From Rhyzopertha dominica (taxonomy: Eukaryota; Arthropoda; Insecta; Coleoptera; Bostrichidae): 64,000 bases of DNA. The translations under genes were made by a program, and so were the position numbers. Shown here piece after piece: positions 56,481-64,000 of the stretch. The stretch covers positions 59,665,325-59,729,324 of the forward strand of contig QCXZ01000064.1 in NCBI GenBank assembly GCA_025024175.1. Direction: 5' to 3'. The stretch's first letter is position 1. Each line of letters begins with the position of its first letter. The notes under the pieces were generated by a model. That model searched no databases and had not been told where the DNA came from. It was given only the letters and a program-made list of their open reading frames with translations.

Positions 56481-56805
56481 TTATTGTACATGAGATTCAC
56501 TCTTACCCACAGTACAATAGAGAAGCGGTGTAGAGTAGAAACAATAATCAATGCTATTATGTAATAGATCATAAAGAAATACTATACTTATTTTAACTCT
56601 TCTGTACAAAAGAGGTTCGAAATCAAACATATTTAATAGAGCACCATGCTCTATACCAGTCTCAGGGTATACACTATATATTTTAAAAAACAAATACTTT
56701 AAAAACCGCCTCTGTACCCTTTCTAACGCCTGTATATAACAACTATAAATTGGATAATAGATCAGTGCTCCGTACTCAATTTTAGATCGCACAAGTGAAG
56801 AAAGA
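56481..56805 (-). pseudogene. LINE RT C-terminal fragment
   Basis: The minus strand reads SLVRSKIEYGALIYYPIYSC, YIQALERVQRRFLKYLFFKI, YSVYPETGIEHGALLNMFDF and EPLLYRRVKISIVFLYDLLH. This is the post-catalytic region of Jockey-like RTs and is similar to 8873-9175. It is nearly free of stops for 100 codons but cut at both ends, and abuts a Penelope fragment. Confidence 0.82.
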
Positions 56806-57330
56806 GAAATTTCAATGCAAAGATATTACTAAAATTTTTAATAAAAGTTCTCGTCCAAATCATGTAAATTCTCAGCCAGGACAAAGTAAACTAAAGTTGA
56901 GTTTGCCTTATGTAGAAGGCCTTTCGGAAATATTGAAAAAGATACTTAAAAAGCAAGTAATTTTAGTCATTGATAGTACTTATAATAATTTGGATAAAAT
57001 TTTAAATTCTGCTACCTATAAAGTAGATTTAGAAGGTGAAGGTGTTTACAAAATTACTTATTCTTGCGCCAAGTGCCACATAGGTCAAACTAAATGAAAA
57101 GTATGTACAGGTTTGCAAGAACACATACGTGCTACTAGGCTGCAACAGATAGATAAGTCGTCCGTAGCTGAACACTCATATTTGAATAAACACATGATTG
57201 ACTTTGATAAAACAAAAATTTTACATAGAGAAAAATATTATCACAAACGTCTAGTAAAATAAGTTATTGTGGAAATTATGAGTTGGGTTTAGTGGATAGC
57301 ATGTAGTGAATAGGTACTGAACTAGAGAAT
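56800..57330 (+). pseudogene. Penelope-like element, GIY-YIG endonuclease end
   Basis: The frame gives LKLSLPYVEGLSEILKKILK (the LPYI-GLS--I--IL block after RT), then VYKITYSCAKCHIGQTK, where GIY-YIG is degenerate (YIG is HIG). After a stop come LQEHIRATRLQQIDKSSVAE, HSYLNKHMIDFDKTKILHRE and KYYHKRLVK. These are the C-terminal endonuclease signatures of Penelope-like retroelements. The RT is missing and the GIY motif is damaged, so this is a dead fragment. Confidence 0.85.
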
Positions 57331-59515
57331 AGAAAGAGGCCAATACCTTTCCTAGTACCACAATTAGATCAAAAATTTTTTCCCTGTTTCATGTTTCATG
57401 ACATTTCTATTAACCAGAAGAAAGCTTATAACATTAATAAAAATTTTACACGGATACCATTATCTTCAGAAGTGTTACTCCAAAACATAAAGGCAGTAGG
57501 GGCTTTAAAACTTACAAGGAATGATATATTTACCTAGCTTTATCGTTTTTCCCCCTTCATTTAAAAAGTGTAGTCAAATGAAGACATATTGCACATCTCA
57601 CGAATTGAATGTTGATCAGGAAATACATAAATTAAAAATACCTACAAGTATTTAGATTATTCTCATTTTTTTTGTATAAGAATTGTCAAAAAGGCGCAAA
57701 CTGAGCAAAAAGTTATTGAAAAATTATGTAACATATTGATAGTATGTCGCATCTAGCAATAGTAGTAAACATAAACAATTCCATTTGAAAACCTTCAAAC
57801 GGCAGGCTTCAAGTTTTTATTGACGTCAGTTCAGAGATCATCTGGTGATGCCCTTAAACGCCTTGAAGTTGTAACATAAAACTGCCAAGGTTGATGATTA
57901 TTGCTGATTATTGATTAACTTGTTTACACGACTGTTTTTACACGAGCCGTCTGAATTTCGTGACGTGTTTCTACACAATCTCCATGTTTGTCGAATAATT
58001 GTTACCCGACACGTTAGTTTTAGCCTATCTTCCCGCATTTAAAGAGAGATAAGTGTGTGATTGGATTTCAAAATATGAACCCAGCGAAGCGATAGCACTG
58101 GCCTGGGCCAATAGGTTTGCGGTTGTTCCAACGAACGCATTATCGCAAAGTACTCGCCAATAAATGTTATTGGGAAATTTTCCGTCCAATTGTGATTCAC
58201 AAACAATTACTTTGTTTTGTGTTTAACGTCGTTCAAGGGTACTGCGTCTTGTAGCGTAAACAACTAAAGAATTAATAATTGACTGTTAGGTTCAGTAGGA
58301 GTGCTGATAAAAAGAAACTCTAATTGTATATTCCGCTCTGAAATTGAATTGAACACTATTTCTCTCTAATAGACAATTGATTGTAGCAAAGCTAGCTCAA
58401 TAAGGAGCTTGAATTTTGCAATATTGATCCTACCTCCTTTTTTTTAGAAATCATAACTTTTGATAATGATAAATAATCATCTTCTAAATGAAGACCTGGT
58501 TAGTATAAAGAATCAATATAATGGTGTAACTCAAATATTATAATTTCTACACTAAATTATACATAATAAAGGAGTTTTATTCTAAAATCACAAGCAGACA
58601 TGATAGTATTTTAGGGGGGAGCACTAATACAAAAGCTTAGAGGGGTATAGAATATATTTATGATTAATATGGCTTTACTACTTACATTTTATGCAACTTT
58701 GTCATAATATTAATAATGCATTTTTAAGTTATTTTTAAACTTATTTGACTTGTAAGCATAAAAGCCTCGCAAGAGCATATGCGTTCCAATATTGAAATGT
58801 CTTGACAAAAATGGCATATTTAAACATTATATTACTGCCAAGCGATGACAAAGTGTTTTGGATATGCAAAGGAATTATATTGAACGACTTTATTGCATTT
58901 TTTTTTTAATATATGTTTCATTTGCGAGCTGTGTTTTTGTGTACAGGAATTTTGACATGACCCTGATATTCGACAGTTATCTCTTTTTTCTGTGTGTGTA
59001 TTTTTGCTACCTCTCACTTCTGCTCTATTTTGAACCTAATTTCGGTGTTATAAAACCGAACCACGTAAACTTGCCAAAAGTATTAATCCAAGGCAATTCA
59101 GTTTGTACTGACGAATTTAGGCAAATGCAAATACGGCCGGCAACACGCAATCAAAACATATTTCATGTAGTGCCCGACCAGGGACTTCGCCTATAAAATT
59201 CTGGCGTGTCACGTCCGCACTGATAGCGAAAATTGTATTTTTAGATTTTTCAATGCGGGTGGATTTCAATGAAAGCTCGCGAGACACGACTAGCAAACTA
59301 GGTTACTATACCGGTGAAAAGAGCAGGTTACCGTAAAATGAACTGAAAATTTCAGGGGAAAACAGGTTTTACAAGCCTATTTGTGCTACAATTGTGGTAT
59401 TGAATCAGGGTAGCACCTTTTTTTTAAATTTCAGCTAGTGATTGGCTTGTACTGTCCACTACAGATATAGCACCTCTAGTTTGAAGGTTTGTCAAAACTC
59501 AAAAATAACGAAGAT
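57331..59515. other. Neurexin intron, AT-rich, no gene supported
   Basis: A 112-codon frame at 58858-59196 begins with a hydrophobic run but has no family match. A Penelope-type phrase (CAGGCTTCAAGTTTTTATTG) appears near 57802. The block 57960-58260 is less AT-rich. Nothing else is seen. Confidence 0.35.
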
Positions 59516-59806
59516 ACAGGGTGTCAAAATTACTTTTTTCAATTAATTTTTTTAAATAATTTTTTTTTGCCTGTGTATCGATTATCTTCAAATTTCCTAT
59601 ATTATTGTGAATACTGTTTCAGAATTAAAGCAAATCTTTCAATGCCAAAGGGCCTCAACTGTCCTTGGCTTTTAAATTATCACCCACAGCTGTTTTATTT
59701 GTGATTATTTATAAATTTTAATATCACAGAAGATAGTTAGAATCGATACATAGACAAAAAAGTTGTTAAAACAAATTAACCAAAAAAGTGATTATGACAC
59801 CCCGTG
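59516..59806. mobile_element. MITE, about 290 bp, TIRs about 32 bp
   Basis: The left end ACAGGGTGTCAAAATTACTT is mirrored by AAGTGATTATGACACCCCGT at the right (59787-59806), and inside by AATTAATTT and AAATTAAC. The interior is non-coding. A further ACACCCTGTATG word at 59891 suggests a longer relative or nested copy. This fits a Tc1/mariner-type MITE. Confidence 0.65.
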
Positions 59807-61279
59807 TTTTCTTTATTTTTTGAGTTTTGAGTTGTAGCATTAACTTTTCGAGTAGGATCATCTCCTTCATTTTTGCTCATCATTTCCGAACACCCTGTAT
59901 GCAGTAAGCTCAAAAGTGTTGCAATAAATGAAAATTAAATAAAAATTCATGCACATATTTTCCTGAAACGCCCTGAAACACCCTAAGACCTTTTTATGTA
60001 AAATTTCGGTCATAGTTCATGTGTCAGTTTAGTTAAGAAAGAAATAAATATAAAAATTACCAAATTCCTCAAAATATACCTGTTTGTTCTATAATTTTAA
60101 TATTTTATCTTATTGGTTTTATGGTGATCAGTTTTATTTATTAGATAAAATACAGAAAGTAATACAAGGGATGAAATCAGTGGTTTTGAGCGGTTATTTT
60201 TTGAACGCCGTTGATCAATCAATGAATTTTATCTAGGTATTAACGCACGATCTTGTATCACTAAAATTTAACTTTAAAATAACTTGAGGCATCTTGCCCA
60301 TAAACGGTCAACTTCAACCAAACAGCTTCGCTGAAATAAATGATATGATTTGCATGCACTAATGGTTGATTCAGCTATACACAATCGACCTATTTTTACC
60401 CAAAAATATAAATGGGGTTTCCGTTAAAAAAAGGAATGTTACTCTGTAATCATTAGTTAGAAAAGTACGCGACTGAAAATAGATAATGATGAGTACGAGC
60501 GTTTTACACGAAAAACCAGCGCCTCCACCAAAATTGACGGTACCTTAATATATGTTTTATTTTGATAATAAATGGAGAATTTCCAATTTTACCAATTTAC
60601 AAAGCTATGTAAGTATAATTTACAAGAAAATCAAACAAATATTTGTATATAACGTAGTTCATATACCCCTATAATTAAAATTAGACATACTACTCCATTT
60701 GCAGTTCAATAACTTACCTAAGGAACGCACCCATTATTATTGCATATTGCACCGTAAATTCGCTCTAATTTGGCACAGGCAGGGAGAATTCGCGTACTTT
60801 TTAATATATTCATAGCGCGGCCGTATTTATTGAGATTCAGTTTGACGCTTTGCTGAGTACGAATGCAACAGCGTTCGCGCAACCTACGCGTTTAATATAA
60901 AATGTGCGACACAACGACGCGGGAAATTAATTAAACGTCGTTATTCGGGGACTAATTTGCAATTTATACATTCCATAATTGCGCCACCTGCCTATGTAGT
61001 TCAGCGGACGGAAGCGAATTCGCCTGAATTAATTAAGGTGGTCAGGCAGAATTCGTTTATTGCAGAATTTGTACTTTGTTAGAGTTCAGAATTCGCCGAG
61101 AAATTACGTCTTAAGTACCGGAAATATATCGAAATAGTATAGGCAAACACTCTAACGCTAATAACCTGATTTTTTGACTAACTTTGATTGGTTTATATTT
61201 TATTGTATATTAAAGTGTCTTCGTAATGAAGGGGTAATCGACTTCTTATGTTAAAATAATGTTTACTCTTCTTTCTTTG
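59807..61279. other. AT-rich intron DNA, no gene supported
   Basis: No frame over 60 codons. A less AT-rich stretch at 60720-61060 holds no recognised feature. Confidence 0.4.
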
Positions 61280-62051
61280 CCAAGCTTTAGATTTTTATTT
61301 CAAATCTTCGTCAGGGCTTCTATAAAACTTTTACAACGAGTCTTAGGTATAAAACATGTAACTAAACCTTAGTAAAAATGAGGTATACAGAACGGGTCCA
61401 ATTAAAACATGCAAAAAACATTCCATTTATGAATAATGTTATTTTGAATTTAGAGTTTAATTTTGGACAAATTAATGACAAAATCTGAAAGTTGCAACAT
61501 AGTCACCATATTTTTTATGTATTTATAACTGCACGATTTACTAAACATTTTCATTTTATTAACTTACGATTTTAATGTCTGAGATAATAAATAGGTGTAA
61601 ATATTACTTAAATTTTGTGTGTCTGGTTTTTTTATTAATTGTGTTCATATTTTTATTTATCTGCTACATTTCTAAAACTAACGTTTATTTTAATTTTTTT
61701 TCCAAAATTTTGATTTCATCCCAATTTAATTCATGATCGTTTTCTATTACATGTTCCGCCAATGAACATAGATTTTTATTCGTCCTAGTATCACTTTTAT
61801 GTGATATTATTGGTAAAAATAATTAAAAACTTTTTTTCTTCTTCAATGTCATACTTTGGGATTACTAAAATGAAACCATTCACAATTTTTTTAATAAATA
61901 TTATGTTATAAGTTAATTTTGTTTTACATGAATTTTGAAGTTTGTCCATCACATACTGTGCAAGTATAGGCTTCAATTTTGACCCCATCGCGCATCTAAA
62001 AATTTGTTTATAATATTTGTATATATTATTAAATATTGTGGAAGTATGCAT
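61280..62051 (-). pseudogene. Penelope-like element, RT piece and terminus
   Basis: From 62051 down the minus strand reads YKYYKQIFRCAMGSKLKPIL, AQYVMDKLQNSCKTKL and IVNGFILVIPKYDIEEE, matching the YKQIFGTPMGSPLSPILA and DDI blocks of Penelope RTs. The catalytic DD is VNG here. Then, skipping the remaining RT, come NKNLCSLAEHVIENDHELN and WDEIKILEKKLK from the GIY-YIG end. A terminus with GAAGCCCTGACGAAGATTTG lies at 61300-61325. The copy is internally deleted and inactive. Confidence 0.8.
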
Positions 62052-63199
62052 GTAATCAAAGTTATTTTATGTTTAAAGGCACATTTTATAAGCAAGACTG
62101 CCAATATTATCATGTCGAATGAATAATGTGTTATTCTGGACCAGATATATATATGTTAATGGTTTTTTTTTAATATGATGAAGTTCCTAATCTGCTAGAC
62201 TTATGTATGCCATTAGAGTAAAACAAAATTGACTGTATGTTTTATTTTTATTTATATTTTATATTCGGACAGGTACAGACAAAACATTAGATCAATTTCT
62301 AAATTACATTATTAATAAGCAGATACAATTAATCTTTGAACCTGCATTCTTTGTTTGTGTGTAATAAAGTGGAATAGTGTAAACTACCAAAAATGAAGAG
62401 AGACTTGGATGTAATACAAAGAAAAACAGGTGATGAAGATGACAACATAAATGAATAACAGTTTGCTGATGATGCAAATTTTGCAAAATTTGGATTATAT
62501 TGGAAACCATTTATCTCAAAATAGTTATTTGCAAGGTCTTGGTATTTTCTGTAAGCCAAAGACGGAAAATAGCGAAGAATAGCAAAAGTGCATTTGCCAG
62601 AAAGCATTTGTCTATTTAGCTGAAATGATAAAAACGTACAAAATATTAGCTCATTTAATACTTTTAGTTCCCATAATAGACAACGATCGAGGAAAACATT
62701 GCAATAGAAAAAGTAAACGTTAATTGACAAAACGTTTTGAATGGGTTGTGCTCTTATAATTACATTTTTGTTGTTGACCAGATCGATCTCTTGTAGTTCA
62801 GACTGTTCAAATACGTAATTGATAAGTTTTAGAACTCTACTTGCACAAGCCTGCGTAGTGTTATACGAATATTACTCGAGCAAATGCTCACAACTGAAAT
62901 CAAAATCCTGCACCGCCACAACTTCTATTTCACCCCGTACCTTTCATTTATCTATGAGCTCGTCGTTTTGCCAACTCCCTCCAGACTTTACTCATTAATT
63001 AGGCGCAGCGCACGCGGAAGCACATAATGGGAAAGCGATTTCCGCAGCTACTACGACGTGCTCTCAGATAGTATAGACGCTGCGGCAAAGCGCCACCCAC
63101 GAGGATGACGGTGAAAACGACGCCAGGATAGTGTGGGTTTTAGGGTCGTTGAAACTCAAAATTGCGCGTGTATATTCGAGAGAGATTTAATATAATCAA
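62052..63199. other. AT-rich DNA, GC-richer from 62840
   Basis: A 133-codon frame on the minus strand (62329-62730) is Phe/Tyr/Leu-rich with no domain. The region 62840-63180 is less AT-rich and repeat-free, without splice-supported coding. Confidence 0.35.
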
Positions 63200-63290
63200 T
63201 ATAATAATAATTCAACATAGTCGCCATCGAGGACGATACACGATTGTAGCGATCTTCCAATTTTTTGATACCATTTTCCTAGTACGATTT
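63200..63290 (-). pseudogene. mariner transposase C-terminal fragment
   Basis: The minus strand gives GIKKLEDRYNRCIVLDGDYV with one frameshift after RYNR. This compares with GIQKLVPRYDKCLNIHGNYV at the end of the mariner at 6425. Only about 25 codons remain, with no TIR attached, so it is a remnant. Confidence 0.55.
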
Positions 63291-63675
63291 GTCTTTTGCT
63301 TCATAATAGATTAACTTTTGCTTTATTTTTGTAAAGTCCTATTCCTCCATATTTCGTTGTACTCGAGATGTTCAAAATACGCACTCATTATAAATGCTCC
63401 GTGCATTTTTGCAAAATCTATTAAAAGTCTGCCATTTTCATTAGTGCTACCATGCTTTGAAAACTTGCCTATTGTTAGTCTATAAATATCCACTGACATT
63501 TACATTGCCACACTACTCACCCAGTATCCAGTGCATATCTGTCTTTCAACATATTTGTTCACGCAATGTTTTTATTCATGATTAAATTAAGTTTTANTTA
63601 TTTTTAATAATTTGTTTTTGCAGCCCATCAGACGGACAGAATAGTCACAGAGAAGCGTTACATTGCGCTATCGAT

Positions 63676-64000
63676 ATACAGGATGTTTCACGAATGATAA
63701 TGACCCTGACGAAATTAAAACTGCAACCCAAAATACATTCTCATAGCCAATGTGGTTATTTTACATAATGGTATTATTTTAAAAATAAATTGGGAATCCA
63801 TGACGGCTATGCGCTATGGTTCCTGTCACTGTAGGTATTTATTAAAAGTCAAAATGTATTCAAATGATGAAAAAACAGATATGATTTTGATTTATGGTGA
63901 ATGCAGGAAAAATGCTTCCGCTGCTGCGCGTTTATACAGACAACGTTTTCCAAATAGAAGAGCTCCTGCTGATACAATTTTCAAGNGACTTGANTTAATT
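63676..64000 (+). mobile_element. Left end of a second DUF4817 transposon
   Basis: ATATACAGGATGTTTCACGA at 63676 looks like the terminal repeat of a Tc1-like element (flanking TA, then an ACAGGATGT start). About 175 bp later the transposase begins. The right end lies outside the window, so the TIR cannot be verified here. Confidence 0.55.
63854..64000 (+). CDS. DUF4817-type transposase, N-terminus, runs off window
   Basis: ATG at 63854 opens MYSNDEKTDMILIYGECRKN, ASAAARLYRQRFPNRRAPAD and TIF. This is the DUF4817 helix-turn-helix at the start of a Tc-like transposase. The pattern is M---EK-DM--IYGEC-KN--AA--Y--R-PNR. It is uninterrupted over 47 codons apart from two N bases near the window end. 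It is less decayed here than the relative at 7766, and whether the rest is intact cannot be seen. Confidence 0.82.
   Translation, partial: MYSNDEKTDMILIYGECRKNASAAARLYRQRFPNRRAPADTIFKXLXLI

Noticed and set aside
58858..59196. 112-codon frame with hydrophobic start resembling a membrane protein
   Set aside because: T-rich DNA naturally encodes Phe/Leu/Tyr runs; no homologous family, splice context or codon bias supports it.
62329..62730. 133-codon minus-strand frame as a gene
   Set aside because: Low-complexity Phe/Ser/Tyr/Leu composition typical of AT-rich non-coding DNA; no domain.

Overview
The window reads as AT-rich, repeat-dense nuclear DNA from an insect, possibly a beetle, although the order cannot be fixed from sequence alone. 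The only confidently recognised host gene is neurexin-1 on the + strand. One exon (50921-51095) carries the start codon, a signal peptide and the beginning of the first LNS/laminin-G domain. After a 4.5-kb intron, a second exon (55616-56019) carries the rest of that domain. Both splice junctions and their phase agree. A GC-rich block ending in a good splice donor near 42233 may be an upstream non-coding first exon or promoter.

Nearly everything else is transposable-element material in varied states of decay. From 1 to 18.7 kb there are: 5'-truncated LINE copies; two foldback repeats; a mariner with perfect 32-bp terminal inverted repeats (TIRs) but a frameshifted transposase (6261-7576); a DUF4817/DDE_3 transposon split by a LINE (about 7640-9975); a BEL/Pao gag fragment inside a direct repeat (10378-11648); and two small TIR elements (13141-13993, 15443-16310).

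From 18828 to 28097 lies one 9.3-kb unit bounded by inverted ends. Its outer 1.3 kb matches a compact 1.1-kb copy inside the neurexin intron (53591-54724). The middle 8 kb is a non-coding insert made of a CCACCGCC-rich minisatellite, a roughly 669-bp tandem repeat that decays along its length, and a strikingly GC-rich block.

From 32555 to 34790 a tyrosine-recombinase gene (about 330 codons, lightly frameshifted) sits between long inverted repeats with internal mirror structure and repeated short palindromes. This is the best candidate in the window for a poorly described mobile system.

From 34.8 to 50 kb there is a mosaic of LINE fragments, including three copies of one family (772, 40190 and 44173), a Tc1-like fragment and a decayed DUF7869-like gene. 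The neurexin intron adds a pogo/jerky-type transposase remnant. The last 8 kb holds two Penelope-like fragments, a small MITE, a mariner tail and the start of a second DUF4817 transposon that runs off the window. Family assignments rest on remembered motif patterns, not on searches. Scattered N bases show the assembly is not fully resolved.
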